Under the pieces are notes generated by a model that did not search any database, had not been told where the DNA came from, and worked only from the letters and a program-made list of their open reading frames with translations. The position numbers were made by a program, and so were the translations under genes. DNA of 64,000 nt from Halomonas sp. Y3. GTDB taxonomy: Bacteria; Pseudomonadota; Gammaproteobacteria; Pseudomonadales; Halomonadaceae. Of this stretch, positions 44,824 through 54,950 are shown piece after piece. Location: the NCBI RefSeq assembly GCF_024137965.1, contig NZ_CP099975.1, positions 3,038,001 through 3,102,000 of the forward strand, written 5' to 3'. How positions within the stretch are numbered: position 1 is the first letter of the stretch; each line of letters opens with the position of its first letter.

Positions 44824-45959
44824 GTCGTCTCCCTAACGGCCTCGTGCGACTCCGCCGCCATCAGGTGAATGCCCGCCGCCAGCAGCGATACCTGAACAGG
44901 CTCCCCCCTGGCCAGGCCGTTGCGCCGGGCAGCATGGGTGGCGATATCGAAGCTGAGGGTCTGCCCAGTATGGTCGAAGGCGAGCGATACCGCGGTGATG
45001 CCCCCAAGCACCACCAGGGACTCGACCCGGGCGCGCACCGGGTTCTCCCGCTCCCCCTGGGAGGGGCGACCGCGCCGGTGCAGCACCACGTCGGAGGGGG
45101 GCAGATACCAGGTGACGCGCTCGCCGACGGGCAGCGATTCGAGCCCTGCCGCCACCTCCAGCCGCCAGGGTCCCCAGGCCAGGCGTCGTTCACCGCCCTC
45201 CTCCACCACCTCGCCGCTGAAGAGGTTGTGGCGATCCAGCACCCGGGCCACCTCCGCCGATGCCGGGCGGCGAAACAGCGCCTCCGGCGGGCCCGCCTGC
45301 AGGCTGCGTCCGCCGTGCAGCACGCAGAGCCGGTCGGCCAGGGCCGCCGCCTCATCCAGGTCATGGGTCACCAGCACGATGGGGATGCGAATCTGCTCGC
45401 GCAGCATGGCCAGCTCCCGCTGCAGGCGGCGGCGCGTCACCTGATCCACCGCCGAGAAGGGCTCGTCCAGCAGCAACACCCGGGGGTTTCGGGCCAGGGC
45501 CCGGGCCAGGGCCACCCGCTGCCGCTGGCCACCGGAGAGCTGTCCCGGGTAGCGCGCCTCCAGCCCCGTCAGGTGCACCCGCGACAGCCAGCCGCCGGCC
45601 CGTCGACGGCGCTCACGGGGCGGCAGGTGGTCCAGGGCCACCATGACGTTGCCCAGGGCGGTGAGGTGGGGAAAGAGCGCATAGTCCTGGAACACCAGCC
45701 CCACCCGGCGCCCCTGGGGCGGCAGGGAGAGGCGCCGGCCCGAATCGAACCAGGCCTCGCCGCCACAGGCAATGCGCCCCTGGGCAGGGCGATAGAGCCC
45801 GGCGATGGCGCGCAGCAGGGTGGTCTTGCCGCTGCCGGAAGGGCCCACCAGGGCGAGCAGTTCGCCGGCCTCGCAGTGGAACTCCGCTGACAGAGGGATG
45901 GGGCCGGGCTGGTGCAGACTCACCGAGAGCGAGGCAGGGGATCCAGGACGCTCAGGCAC
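44820..45959 (-). CDS. modC: Molybdate/tungstate ABC transporter ATP-binding protein ModC
   Basis: ABC ATPase of 379 residues: Walker A GPSGSGKTT, Q-loop VFQDYALFPHL, signature LSGGQRQRVALARAL, Walker B RVLLLDEPFSAVD and the H-loop VTHDLDEA. A C-terminal TOBE-like region (about 300-370) binds the oxyanion or regulates. The start is GTG 45959, with GGAGGTG upstream and an 8-base overlap with modB. It drives uptake of molybdate or a related oxyanion. Confidence 0.85.
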   Translation of the reverse strand: MPERPGSPASLSVSLHQPGPIPLSAEFHCEAGELLALVGPSGSGKTTLLRAIAGLYRPAQGRIACGGEAWFDSGRRLSLPPQGRRVGLVFQDYALFPHLTALGNVMVALDHLPPRERRRRAGGWLSRVHLTGLEARYPGQLSGGQRQRVALARALARNPRVLLLDEPFSAVDQVTRRRLQRELAMLREQIRIPIVLVTHDLDEAAALADRLCVLHGGRSLQAGPPEALFRRPASAEVARVLDRHNLFSGEVVEEGGERRLAWGPWRLEVAAGLESLPVGERVTWYLPPSDVVLHRRGRPSQGERENPVRARVESLVVLGGITAVSLAFDHTGQTLSFDIATHAARRNGLARGEPVQVSLLAAGIHLMAAESHEAVRETT

Positions 45960-46620
45960 GTCGCCACCTCCGCCGGCCCGCCAGGCCGTAGACCACGCCG
46001 ATGGTCAGGAAGGAGACCAGCAGCAGCATGGCCGACATGATCCCCGCCCCCGCCTCGTCGAAGGCCTGCACCCGGTCGTAGATGGCGATGGCCAGGGTAC
46101 GGGTCTCGCCGTCGATGGCACCGCCCACCATCAGGATCACCCCGAACTCGCCGAGGGTGTGGGCGAAGGTGAGGGCCAGGGCGGAGATGATGCCTGGCCA
46201 CACCAGGGGCAGCTCGATACGCAGGAAGGTCTGCCAGGGAGAGAGCCCGCTGCACCAGGCCGCCTCGCGCAGGTTCGCCGGCACCGTCTCGAAGGCGCGC
46301 TGGATCGGCTGCACCGCGAAGGGCAGGTTGGCCACCAGGGAGGCGATCAGGATGCCGGTGAAGGTGAAATTGAGCCCCGAGCCGAACACCCTGGCCCAGA
46401 GCCCGCCGAAGGGCGCCTCGACCCCGAAGGCCTGCATCAGGTAGAAACCCAGCACCGTGGGCGGCATCACCAGCGGCAGGGCGACCAGGGCCTCGCAGAG
46501 GGGCTTGCCGCGAAAGCGGGTGGTGGCCAGGGTCCGCCCCATCCAGAGCCCCACCGGCAGCAGCAGCAGGCAGGTGAAAGCGGCCAGGCGCAGCGAGACC
46601 GAGAGAGCCGTCCAGTCCAT
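45952..46620 (-). CDS. modB: Molybdate ABC transporter permease ModB
   Basis: Inner-membrane permease of 222 residues with about five helices. The LPLVMPPTVLGFYLMQAFG segment and the EAAWCSGLSPWQTFLRIELPL coupling loop (EAA motif) are typical of ModB. Its ATG overlaps the modA stop codon (TGATG), giving translational coupling. It partners ModA and ModC encoded beside it. Confidence 0.88.
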   Translation of the reverse strand: MDWTALSVSLRLAAFTCLLLLPVGLWMGRTLATTRFRGKPLCEALVALPLVMPPTVLGFYLMQAFGVEAPFGGLWARVFGSGLNFTFTGILIASLVANLPFAVQPIQRAFETVPANLREAAWCSGLSPWQTFLRIELPLVWPGIISALALTFAHTLGEFGVILMVGGAIDGETRTLAIAIYDRVQAFDEAGAGIMSAMLLLVSFLTIGVVYGLAGRRRWRRA

Positions 46621-47447
46621 CAGGGCGTGGCGTCTCCCTCGTCGGCGGGCGTGGCTTCAGGATCGGGCAGGCGGAAGCCATAGTCGGCCAGGATCGTCCG
46701 GGCTTCCTCCTCCTGCAGCCAGGCGTAGAAGGCTCGCGCGGTCTCGCCGGCCCCTTCGACCAGCGCCATGCGCTGCACCAGGGGGGCGTGCCAGGACTCC
46801 GGAATCAGCACATGCTCGCTGCGCTCGGCCATCGCCGGGGCGAGCGCCAGGGACCAGGCCACCAGGCCACCGCGGGCGTCGCCGGAGAGCGCAAACTGAG
46901 CCGCCTGGGAGACGTTCTCGCCCAGCACTCGCAGCGGTGCCGTAGCCTCCCAGAGACCGGCATGTTCCAGCGCCTGCTTCGCCGCCACCCCGTAGGGGGC
47001 GTGCTCGGGGTTGGCCAGCGCCAGGCGCGGCCTGCCCTGCCCTGCCGCATGAGCCGCCAGCGCCTCACGCACTCCTGCCAGGGGAGCTTCCTCGCCCGGC
47101 AGATCATCGCGACCGGGGCGCTGCATCCACACCAGCCGGCCGATGGCGTAGACCACGCCCGCATCCTCGGTGCGCCCCTCATCATGGAGCGCCAGCACAT
47201 AGGCCTCATCGGCGGAGAGGTAGAGCTCGAAGGGTGCCCCCTGACTGATCTGGCGGCGGAAGTTGCCGGAGGAGCCGAAGTTGAGGCGCAGGTCGCGGCC
47301 GGTCTCGGCGCGGAAGCGCTCGGCGGCCTCGGTGAGGGCAAACTGCAGATCCGAGGCCGCCGCCACCGTAGGCACATCGGCCTTGAGCAGGCCAGCCGGC
47401 AGCAGCAGCGCCAGGCCGAGCAGCCAGGCCGCGTATCGTGAACGCAT
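46620..47447 (-). CDS. modA: Molybdate-binding protein ModA
   Basis: Periplasmic oxyanion-binding protein of 275 residues with a signal peptide (about 1-23). The mature protein starts VPTVAAASDLQFALTEAAERF, with a GSSGNFRRQISQGAPFELYLSADE segment that forms the molybdate pocket in the family. The ATG at 47447 is preceded by a perfect AGGAGGT, which rejects the longer open frame. First gene of modABC-DUF192. No recognisable ModE box was found upstream. Confidence 0.88.
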   Translation of the reverse strand: MRSRYAAWLLGLALLLPAGLLKADVPTVAAASDLQFALTEAAERFRAETGRDLRLNFGSSGNFRRQISQGAPFELYLSADEAYVLALHDEGRTEDAGVVYAIGRLVWMQRPGRDDLPGEEAPLAGVREALAAHAAGQGRPRLALANPEHAPYGVAAKQALEHAGLWEATAPLRVLGENVSQAAQFALSGDARGGLVAWSLALAPAMAERSEHVLIPESWHAPLVQRMALVEGAGETARAFYAWLQEEEARTILADYGFRLPDPEATPADEGDATP

Positions 47448-47543
47448 GTAGGGACCTCCTGAGCGAGCGAACAGCGCGCATTGTCGTTCAGGCCAAGAGG
47501 AAACCACAAGTTGATAGGCCGACGCAGACGACCGCGATCTGGG

Positions 47544-48275
47544 TCAGGGCTCGGCGGCGGCTACGCCGAAGATCGCCTTGAGGTCGGTGACGCTCTCCCG
47601 GCTGCCGAGATCAAGCAGTCCCTCGAGGCTCTCCAGGTGGCGCACCACGGCATGGCGGGCGCCCTCGGCATCGCCTGAGCTCAGGGCCTCGAGGAGCCGC
47701 GGGTGGTCACCCTGCAGAAAGCAGGAGGCCAGCGTAGGGCGCTTGTAGAGGGCGATGACAATGGAGGTGCGCAACACCAGATCGGTGAGCATGGCGCCGA
47801 GCACCCGGTTGGGAGAGAGCTCGGCCAGGCGGTGGTGAATGGCCAGGGAGTGGGCGATACGCGCCGGCTCATCGCTGCGCTCATGGGCAGCGGCCTCCGC
47901 ACGAGCCTCCGCCTGCAGGGCCGTCAGGGCGTCCCGGGAGAGCCTGCCAGCCAGCTGGGCGGCCACCTCCCCCTCCACCAGACGGCGGGCGTCGAAGGTC
48001 TCGCGGGTCTCCTCCACGCTGGGCGCGCGCACCCGGGAGACCTGGTTCGGCCGCTGGTCGACCACGTGGTCGGCGGCCAGCCGGGTCAGGGCCCGGCGCA
48101 CCACCGAACGACTCACCCCGAAGATCTCGCCCAGGGCCACCTCGGGCAGTCGCGTGCCGGGCGCCAGGCGCTGGGTCAGCACCGCCTGGCGCACCTGCTC
48201 GACGATATGACGATCGCTGATCCGTTCACCCGCCCGTACGGCGGCCTCGACGTCTTCCTTCCAGGTCCTGCTCAT
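47544..48275 (-). CDS. GntR-family (FCD) transcriptional regulator
   Basis: Protein of 243 residues with an N-terminal GntR winged helix (about 20-85, LPEVALGEIFGVSRSVVRRALTRLAADHVV) and a C-terminal all-helical FCD ligand-binding domain. It lies downstream of pyk at the end of the glyoxylate/glycerate genes and may control them or itself; a TGTATACA palindrome lies 71 bp upstream of its start. The ligand may be glyoxylate, glycerate or a related acid, inferred from context only. A longer form from 48311 is open but lacks support. Confidence 0.8.
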   Translation of the reverse strand: MSRTWKEDVEAAVRAGERISDRHIVEQVRQAVLTQRLAPGTRLPEVALGEIFGVSRSVVRRALTRLAADHVVDQRPNQVSRVRAPSVEETRETFDARRLVEGEVAAQLAGRLSRDALTALQAEARAEAAAHERSDEPARIAHSLAIHHRLAELSPNRVLGAMLTDLVLRTSIVIALYKRPTLASCFLQGDHPRLLEALSSGDAEGARHAVVRHLESLEGLLDLGSRESVTDLKAIFGVAAAEP

Positions 48276-48345
48276 GTCACGCCCCCGTGTCGCCTGGAGG
48301 CACCTTCGCACTTTTTGCCTCCACTGGCCACACGCCGCCGCCTTT

Positions 48346-48355
48346 ATGTATACAT
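48346..48355. promoter_or_regulatory. ATGTATACAT palindrome, candidate GntR/FCD operator
   Basis: Perfect 10-bp palindrome in the 83-bp gap between pyk and the gntR gene. FCD-type GntR regulators commonly bind TTGTATACAA-like sites, so autoregulation is likely. Confidence 0.45.
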
Positions 48356-48358
48356 GAA

Positions 48359-49843
48359 CTAGACGCTATGACTCTCGTTCACGTCGAGGATCTTCATCGT
48401 GTTGGTCCCGCCGTGGGCGTTCATATGGTCGCCTCGGGTCAGGATCACATGGTCGCCCGGCTCGGCGACCCCCTTCTCTACCAGCAGGGCCAGGGCGCGG
48501 TCGTTGAGCTCGGTGGGGCTCATGTCGCTGGTGTCGAAGGGCAGCGACACCACCCCCCGATAGAGCGCCATGCGCCGCTGGGCCACGGCGCTGTGGGCCA
48601 GGCCGACGATAGGCAGGCCGGAGCGGATGCGCGAGGCGATCAGCGGCGTGTAGCCGGTGGAGGTCATGCAGGCGATGGCCGCCACGCCGGAGAGGTGGTT
48701 GGCCGCATACATGGCGGAGAGCGCGATGGTCTCGTCGATGCGCGAAAAGCCTTCATGGATGCGATGGCCGGAGGCCTGGGCGATACGTTCCCGCTCGGCC
48801 CCCAGGCAGACCCGATCCATGGCCTCGATGGTCTCCACCGGGAAGTCGCCGGCGGCGGTCTCGGCGGAGAGCATCACCGCATCGGTGCCGTCCAGCACGG
48901 CGTTGGCCACGTCGAACACCTCGGCCCGGGTGGGCAGGGGCGACTCGATCATGGACTCCATCATCTGGGTGGCGGTGATCACCGCCCGGTTGAGGGTGCG
49001 GGCACGCTTGATGATCCGCTTCTGCATGCCGATCAGCTGGGCGTCGCCGATCTCCACGCCGAGATCGCCGCGGGCCACCATGACCGCCTCGGAGGCCTCG
49101 ATGATGCCATCCAGGGTCGCATCACAGGCCACGGCTTCCGCGCGCTCCAGCTTGGCCACCAGGCCGATCTCCCGGCCCGCCTCGCCGAGCAGATCGCGGG
49201 CCTCGTGCATGTCGGCGGCGCTGCGCGGAAACGACACCGCCAGGTAGTCGACGCCGATCTCGATGGCGGTAGCCAGGTCGGCCCGATCCTTGTCGGTGAG
49301 CGCCGGCGCCGAGAGGCCGCCACCCTGCTTGTTGATGCCCTTGTTGTTGGAGAGCTTGCCGCCCACCACTACCCGGGTATGGATCTCGCGACCCTTGACC
49401 GCGGTCACGTCCAGCACCACCCGGCCGTCGTCGAGCAGCAGGCGGTCGCCCTCGGCCACGTCGTCGATCAGCTGCTTGTAGTCACAGCCGACCCGGGAGG
49501 CGTCGCCGGCATCGCCCTCCAGCGCCATATCGAGGATAAAGGAGGCGCCCTCCGCGAGTTCCACGGCGCCGTCCGCGAAGCGGGCGATGCGAATCTTGGG
49601 GCCCTGGAGGTCGCCCAGGGCGGCGACGCTGCGGCCCTGGCGAGCGGCGATCTCGCGCACCTGCTCGAGGCGGCGGCGGTGGTCGGCGGCGCTGCCGTGG
49701 GAGAAGTTGAGGCGCACCACGTCGATGCCGGCCGCGATCATCGCTTCCAGTACGCCCTCGCGGTCGCTGGCCGGCCCCAGGGTAGCAACGATCTTGGTGC
49801 GGCGGATGGGAGCGTGGATGGGAGCGTGGGGGGGAAGCGTCAT
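48359..49843 (-). CDS. pyk: Pyruvate kinase
   Basis: Protein of 494 residues that makes pyruvate and ATP from phosphoenolpyruvate. Visible features are [19 protein letters not shown], the B domain, [21 protein letters not shown] and TATQMMESM. The start overlaps the ttuD stop codon by four bases (ATGA). With ttuD making 2-phosphoglycerate, it allows flow from glycerate through enolase to pyruvate, a common pairing in glyoxylate clusters. It is probably a second, pathway-specific isozyme. Confidence 0.92.
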   Translation of the reverse strand: MTLPPHAPIHAPIRRTKIVATLGPASDREGVLEAMIAAGIDVVRLNFSHGSAADHRRRLEQVREIAARQGRSVAALGDLQGPKIRIARFADGAVELAEGASFILDMALEGDAGDASRVGCDYKQLIDDVAEGDRLLLDDGRVVLDVTAVKGREIHTRVVVGGKLSNNKGINKQGGGLSAPALTDKDRADLATAIEIGVDYLAVSFPRSAADMHEARDLLGEAGREIGLVAKLERAEAVACDATLDGIIEASEAVMVARGDLGVEIGDAQLIGMQKRIIKRARTLNRAVITATQMMESMIESPLPTRAEVFDVANAVLDGTDAVMLSAETAAGDFPVETIEAMDRVCLGAERERIAQASGHRIHEGFSRIDETIALSAMYAANHLSGVAAIACMTSTGYTPLIASRIRSGLPIVGLAHSAVAQRRMALYRGVVSLPFDTSDMSPTELNDRALALLVEKGVAEPGDHVILTRGDHMNAHGGTNTMKILDVNESHSV

Positions 49844-51159
49844 GGTGTCCTCGGCAAGACCAGAATGGCACGGAAATCGTTGACATTGGTGCGCGTCGGG
49901 CCGGTCACGATCAGCCGGTCGAGCGCCTCGAAGAAAGTATACGCGTCATTGCGTGACAGATGAGCGTTCGGGTCAAGTTTCATCGCCCCGGCCCGGGCCC
50001 AGTCCCCGGGGGCGTAGAGCGCCCCGGCGTTGTCCTCGGAGCCGTCGATGCCGTCGGTGTCGATGGCCAGGGCGTGAATCCCCTCGGCACCCTGGAGCGT
50101 CGCGGCAAGCCCCAGCAGGTACTCGACGTTGCGCCCGCCGCGGCCGTGGCCGCGCACCGTCACACTGGTCTCGCCGCCGGAGAGCAGCAGCAGGGGCCTG
50201 CCCCGAAGCGTGTCGCGCAGGGCGAGCGCCAGGCGCCCCTGGGCGCGGCCCAGCTCCCGGGCCTCGCCCTCCAGGTCATCGCCGAGCAGGCGCACCTCGA
50301 CCCCGGCCGCCTCGGCGGCGGCACGGGCGGCCTCGAGGGCATCCGCGGCGCGCGCCAGCACCCGGGTCTCGTCACGGGCGAAGCCGGGGTCCCCCGGGCG
50401 GGGTGACGCACCGCCGGCGGCCAGGTGGGCGCGCATGCTGGCCGGCACCCGGATCGCATGGCGCTCGAGAATCGCCAGGGCCTCGGCCGGCGTGGAGCCA
50501 TCCGGCAGGGTCGGGCCGGAGGCGACCAGGGAGGGCGCGTCGCCCGGCACGTCGGAGATCAGCCAGGTGACGACCCGGGCCGGATGGGCCGCCGCCGCGA
50601 GCCGGCCGCCCTTGATGGCCGAAAGGTGGCGGCGCACGGTGTTGATCTCGCGGATCGGCGCCCCGCAGCGCAGCAGCGCCCGGTTGATCGCCTGCTTCTC
50701 GGCCAGGCTGACGCCAGGGGCCGGCTGGCTCATGAGCGCCGAGCCGCCGCCGGAGATCAGCGCGATGACGAGGTCCTCCTCGCCGAGCTCGCCCACCGCC
50801 TCGAGCATGCGTCGGGCGGCCCGCTCGCCAAGGTCGTCGGGCATGGGGTGAGAGGCCTCGAGCACCTCGATGCGCTCGCAGGCCGTGCCATGGCCATAGC
50901 GGGTCACCACCAGCCCCGAGAGCGGGGCCTCGGGATGGTGGGCCTGCCAGGCGCGCTCCAGGGCGGCGGCCATGGCGGCGGCGGCCTTGCCGGCGCCCAC
51001 CACCAGGGTGCGCCCGGCGGGGGGCTCGGGCAGCTGCCCCTCGAGCAGGGCATCGGGGTGCACCGCGGCCACGGCGGTGTCGGCCAGCTCGCGCAGCCAG
51101 GCGAGGGGGTCGGCCTCGCAGGGCAGCAGCGGTGTCTGCGGGGATGAGATCGCGGTCAT
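49840..51159 (-). CDS. ttuD: Glycerate 2-kinase, MOFRL family (TtuD/GckA)
   Basis: Protein of 439 residues of the DUF4147/MOFRL family. Historically called hydroxypyruvate reductase (TtuD), members act as glycerate 2-kinases, making 2-phosphoglycerate. Visible features are [34 protein letters not shown] and, in the MOFRL domain, [11 protein letters not shown] and [19 protein letters not shown] 51159 has GAGGAG upstream. A set of hairpins separates it from glxR, so ttuD-pyk may be a separate transcript. Confidence 0.87.
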   Translation of the reverse strand: MTAISSPQTPLLPCEADPLAWLRELADTAVAAVHPDALLEGQLPEPPAGRTLVVGAGKAAAAMAAALERAWQAHHPEAPLSGLVVTRYGHGTACERIEVLEASHPMPDDLGERAARRMLEAVGELGEEDLVIALISGGGSALMSQPAPGVSLAEKQAINRALLRCGAPIREINTVRRHLSAIKGGRLAAAAHPARVVTWLISDVPGDAPSLVASGPTLPDGSTPAEALAILERHAIRVPASMRAHLAAGGASPRPGDPGFARDETRVLARAADALEAARAAAEAAGVEVRLLGDDLEGEARELGRAQGRLALALRDTLRGRPLLLLSGGETSVTVRGHGRGGRNVEYLLGLAATLQGAEGIHALAIDTDGIDGSEDNAGALYAPGDWARAGAMKLDPNAHLSRNDAYTFFEALDRLIVTGPTRTNVNDFRAILVLPRTP

Positions 51160-51235
51160 GGGTGCTCCTCGCGGCGGGCCGGCGTCGACGGGGCCACCGC
51201 CGGCGGAAGAATACGATAGGGAATTCGGGGGTCGA

Positions 51236-51277
51236 AAAAGGCCCGGCGGCGGGCGGGGTTGCCTCCCGCCGCCGGGC
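51236..51277 (-). terminator. Intrinsic terminator between glxR and ttuD
   Basis: Perfect 13-bp stem GCCCGGCGGCGGG / CCCGCCGCCGGGC (51241-51253, 51265-51277), followed in the minus direction by CTTTTT. It should end the gcl-hyi-glxR transcript and leave ttuD-pyk under another promoter. Confidence 0.75.
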
Positions 51278-51353
51278 AAGGTCGCCTTGCGGCGACCGGA
51301 AGGCAGACGACGACCCGACGCCTGCCCTCAGGGAGCAGTCATCTCCCTGTCGC

Positions 51354-51378
51354 CGCCGCCCCGAGAGCCGGGGCGGCG
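51354..51378 (-). repeat. Hairpin just after glxR
   Basis: CGCCGCCCCG / CGGGGCGGCG, 10-bp stem with a 5-base loop, eight bases after the glxR stop codon. Two smaller stems follow (AGGGAG/CTCCCT at 51330-51348, GTCGCC/GGCGAC at 51281-51296) before the T-tailed terminator. Confidence 0.5.
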
Positions 51379-51385
51379 AACCGAC

Positions 51386-52291
51386 TCATGCCGGGTTGGC
51401 CGGCGACTGGCCGACCTCGTGGCTGGCCAGGGTCTCCAGGGCACGCAGGATGCCGGCGTGGTCCCAGTCGGCGCCTCCCTGGGCGGCGCAGGCCTGGAAC
51501 AGCTGCTGGGCGTTGGCGGTACCGGGCAGCGCAAGGTCGAGGCTGCGCGCCCCTTCGAGTGCCAGGTTGAGGTCCTTCTGGTGCAGCCGGATGCGAAAGC
51601 CCGGGTCGAAGGTGCGCTCGATCATGCGCGCGCCGTGGACGTCGAGGATCTTCGACTGGGCGAGGCCGCCGAGCAGCGACTCGCGCACCTTGGCCACGTC
51701 GGCACCGGCCTTCGAGGCGAACAGCAGCCCCTCGGCCACCGCCTCGATGGTCAGGGCCACCACGATCTGGTTGGCCACCTTGCAGGTCTGGCCGGCGCCG
51801 TGGCCGCCGATATGGGTGATGGTCTTGCCCATCACCTCCAGGATCGGGCGGGCGCGCTCGAAGCCGGCGTCGGTGGCACCCACCATGATGGTCAGGGCCG
51901 CATTGATGGCCCCGCCCTCGCCACCGGAGACCGGGGCGTCGACGTACTCGCCGCCCGCCTCATGGATGCGCCTGGCAAAGCCCTGGGTCGCGATGGGGGC
52001 GATGGAGCTCATGTCGATCACCAGGGTGCCGGGCTTGAGCCCCTCGATGACGCCGCCCTCGCCGAACAGCACCGCCTCCACGTCCGGGGTATCCGGGACC
52101 ATGGTGATGATCACCTCGGCCTCGGCGGCCACCGCCGCGGGGTTCTCGAGCTCGCGCAGGCCCTTCTCGGCCAGGGTGGCGTCCAGCGTGCCGCGCCTGA
52201 CGGTCACGACCTCGTGGCCGGCGTCCAGCAGGTGGCCCGCCATGGGACGGCCCATGATGCCGAGGCCAATAAATCCGATCTTGCTCATCAT
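51386..52291 (-). CDS. glxR: Tartronate semialdehyde reductase GlxR/GarR
   Basis: Beta-hydroxyacid dehydrogenase of 301 residues that reduces tartronate semialdehyde to D-glycerate. The cofactor motif is GFIGLGIMGRPMA (about 7-19), the substrate motif DAPVSGGEGGA is near 120, and the catalytic Lys lies in GAGQTCKVANQ near 171. GGAG precedes ATG 52291. Third gene of gcl-hyi-glxR. Confidence 0.9.
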   Translation of the reverse strand: MMSKIGFIGLGIMGRPMAGHLLDAGHEVVTVRRGTLDATLAEKGLRELENPAAVAAEAEVIITMVPDTPDVEAVLFGEGGVIEGLKPGTLVIDMSSIAPIATQGFARRIHEAGGEYVDAPVSGGEGGAINAALTIMVGATDAGFERARPILEVMGKTITHIGGHGAGQTCKVANQIVVALTIEAVAEGLLFASKAGADVAKVRESLLGGLAQSKILDVHGARMIERTFDPGFRIRLHQKDLNLALEGARSLDLALPGTANAQQLFQACAAQGGADWDHAGILRALETLASHEVGQSPANPA

Positions 52292-52337
52292 CACTCTCCT
52301 CTTGTCTCTCTTGTCGGGGTGATCCTGGGTAGAGGCG

Positions 52338-53117
52338 TCAGCGCCTTACCGCGTCCAGCCAGCCCAGCCCTTCCTCGGTGCGGCCCGCCGGCTTGTACTC
52401 GGCGCTGACCCAGCCCTCGTAGCCCAGGCGATCCAGGTGGGCGAACAGGAAGGGGTAGTGGATCTCGCCGCTGCCGGGCTCGTGGCGGCCGGGGGTGTCG
52501 GCGATCTGCACGTGGGCGATGCGCGCCAGGTGCCTCTCCATGGTCGGCGCCAGATCCCCCTCCATGATCTGCATGTGGTAGATGTCGTACTGCAGCTTGA
52601 GGTTGTCGCTGCCCACCTCGTCGAAGAGGGCGAGCGCCTGCTCGGTGCGGTTGAGGAAGAAGCCGGGGATGTCCCGGGTGTTGATCGGCTCGGCGACCAG
52701 CAGGATGCCGGCAGCCGCGAGCTTGTCGGCGGCGAAGCGCAGGTTCTCCACCAGGGTGGCGCGCGCCTGGTCGTCGCTCACCCCTTCTGGCTGGATGCCG
52801 GCCAGGCAGTTGACCTGGGTATTGCCCAGCACCCGGGCGTAGGCGATGGCACGCTCGACGCCCTCGCGGAACTCCTCGACGCGGTCCGGGTGGCAGGCGA
52901 TGCCGCGCTCCCCGGCGGCCCAGTCGCCGGCCGGCAGGTTGAAGAGCACCTGGGTCAGGCCGTTGGCGTCCAGGCGCCGCCTGAGCTCCTCGGCCGGGTA
53001 GTCGTAGGGGAAGAGGTACTCGACGCCCTTGAAGCCGGCCTTGGCGGCGGCCTCGAAGCGGTCGAGAAACTCCACCTCTGTGAACAGCATGCTGAGGTTG
53101 GCGGCAAACTTGGGCAT
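52338..53117 (-). CDS. hyi: Hydroxypyruvate isomerase Hyi
   Basis: TIM-barrel isomerase of 259 residues interconverting hydroxypyruvate and tartronate semialdehyde. The MPKFAANLSMLFTE start, GVEYLFPYDYPAEEL, LVAEPINTRDIPGFFL and QYDIYHMQIMEGDLA segments match Hyi closely, including metal-site Glu and Asp residues. AAGGAG lies eight bases before the ATG. It is in the usual place between gcl and glxR. Confidence 0.92.
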   Translation of the reverse strand: MPKFAANLSMLFTEVEFLDRFEAAAKAGFKGVEYLFPYDYPAEELRRRLDANGLTQVLFNLPAGDWAAGERGIACHPDRVEEFREGVERAIAYARVLGNTQVNCLAGIQPEGVSDDQARATLVENLRFAADKLAAAGILLVAEPINTRDIPGFFLNRTEQALALFDEVGSDNLKLQYDIYHMQIMEGDLAPTMERHLARIAHVQIADTPGRHEPGSGEIHYPFLFAHLDRLGYEGWVSAEYKPAGRTEEGLGWLDAVRR

Positions 53118-53145
53118 GGCAAACTCCTTGGGTCGTTATCGTTTC

Positions 53146-54921
53146 TCAGGTCAGGGCGGCGATGGAGGTGGGCGCATCCTCGTGGCACTCGGCCAGGGCC
53201 TCGAACTCGTTGACCCCGTCCAGGTCGGTGCCCATGGCGATATTGGTCACCCGCTCCAGGATCACCTCCACCACCACCGGCACGCGGTGTTCGTCGATCA
53301 GGCGGCGGGCCTCCTCCAGCGCCGGGGCGATCTCCTCGGGCCGGGTGACGCGCAGCGCCTTGCAGCCCAGCCCCTCCACCACCGAGACGTGATCCACCCC
53401 GTAGCCGTTGATCTCGGGGCAGTTGATGTTCTCGAAGGAGAGCTGCACGCAGTAATCCATGTCGAAGCCGCGCTGGGCCTGGCGAATCAGCCCCAGGTAG
53501 GAGTTGTTCACCAGCACGTGGATCCAGGGCAGGTTGAACTGGGCGCCGGCGGCCAGCTCCTCGACCATGAACTGGAAATCATAGTCGCCGGAGAGGGCGA
53601 CCACCTCGGCCTCCGGGTCAGCGCGCCGCACCCCCAGGGCCGCCGGGATGGTCCAGCCCAGCGGGCCCGCCTGGCCGCAGTTGATCCAGTGGCGCGGCCG
53701 ATAGACGTGCAGGAACTGGGCACCGGCGATCTGCGACAGCCCGATGGTGCTGACGTAGCGGGTGTTGCGGCCGAAGACGCTGTTCATCTCCTCGTAGACC
53801 CGCTGGGGCTTGACCGGCACGTCATCGAAATGGGTCTTGCGCAGCAGGGTGCGCTTGCGCTCCTGGCACTCCTCCGCCCAGCGTCCACGGCGCTTGAGCC
53901 GGCCGGACGCATCGAGCTCCCGGGCCACCTCGATGAAGAGTTCGAGCGCCGCCCGGGCGTCGGAGACGATGCCGTAGTCCGGCCCGAAGATGCGCCCGAT
54001 CTGGGTCGGCTCGATGTCCACGTGCACGAAGGTGCGGCCCCGGGTGTAGGTCTCGACGCTTCCGGTGTGACGATTGGCCCAGCGGTTGCCGATGCCCATC
54101 ACGAAGTCCGCGGCGACCAGGGTGGCGTTGCCGTAGCGGTGGGAGGTCTGCAGCCCCACCATGCCGGCCATCAGCGGATGGTCGTCGGGGATGGCGCCCC
54201 AGCCCATCAGGGTCGGGATGACCGGCACCCCGGTGAGCTCGGCAAACTCGAGCAGCAGGTCGCTGGCGTCGGCGTTGAAGATGCCGCCGCCGGCCACGAT
54301 CAGCGGGCGCTCGGCCGCCTGCAGCATGGCGATGGCCTTCTCGGCCTGGGCGCGGGTGGCACGGGGCTTGAAGGCGGGCAGCGGCTCGTAGGTGTCGGGG
54401 TCAAACTCGATCTCGCTCATCTGCACATCGATGGGCAGGTCGATCAGCACCGGGCCGGGGCGCGAGGAGCGCATCAGGTGAAAGGCCTGCTGGAGGGCCC
54501 GCGGCACCTGTGCCGGCTCCAGCACGGTGACCGCCCACTTGGTGACGGGGCCGGCGATCGCCTGGATATCCACCGCCTGGAAGTCCTCCTGGTGCAGCCG
54601 GGCGCGGGGCGCCTGGCCGGTGATGCAGAGGATCGGGATGGAGTCGGCGCTGGCCGAATAGAGCCCGGTGATCATATCGGTACCGGCGGGACCCGAGGTA
54701 CCGATACACACCCCGATATTGCCGGCCCTCGTTCGGGTATAGCCCTCGGCCATGTGGGAGGCACCCTCGACGTGACGGGCGAGGATATGATCGATGCCAC
54801 CGACCTTGCGCAGGGCGGCGTAGAAGGGGTTGATGGCGGCGCCGGGCACCCCGAAGGCGACATCGATGCCTTCCTTCCTGAGCACGTGAACGGCGGCTTC
54901 CGCGGCGGTCATGCGAGCCAT
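53146..54921 (-). CDS. gcl: Glyoxylate carboligase
   Basis: Thiamine-diphosphate enzyme of 591 residues joining two glyoxylates into tartronate semialdehyde with release of CO2. Key mark: Val51 ([16 protein letters not shown]) replaces the usual ThDP-activating glutamate, which is diagnostic of this enzyme. The FAD-containing middle domain and the C-terminal ThDP site ([20 protein letters not shown]) are present. GGAGG precedes ATG 54921. First gene of the glyoxylate operon; two possible IclR/AllR-type operators lie upstream. Confidence 0.94.
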   Translation of the reverse strand: MARMTAAEAAVHVLRKEGIDVAFGVPGAAINPFYAALRKVGGIDHILARHVEGASHMAEGYTRTRAGNIGVCIGTSGPAGTDMITGLYSASADSIPILCITGQAPRARLHQEDFQAVDIQAIAGPVTKWAVTVLEPAQVPRALQQAFHLMRSSRPGPVLIDLPIDVQMSEIEFDPDTYEPLPAFKPRATRAQAEKAIAMLQAAERPLIVAGGGIFNADASDLLLEFAELTGVPVIPTLMGWGAIPDDHPLMAGMVGLQTSHRYGNATLVAADFVMGIGNRWANRHTGSVETYTRGRTFVHVDIEPTQIGRIFGPDYGIVSDARAALELFIEVARELDASGRLKRRGRWAEECQERKRTLLRKTHFDDVPVKPQRVYEEMNSVFGRNTRYVSTIGLSQIAGAQFLHVYRPRHWINCGQAGPLGWTIPAALGVRRADPEAEVVALSGDYDFQFMVEELAAGAQFNLPWIHVLVNNSYLGLIRQAQRGFDMDYCVQLSFENINCPEINGYGVDHVSVVEGLGCKALRVTRPEEIAPALEEARRLIDEHRVPVVVEVILERVTNIAMGTDLDGVNEFEALAECHEDAPTSIAALT

Positions 54922-54950
54922 GACGAGATCCTCCAGTGAGGGTTATTGTT

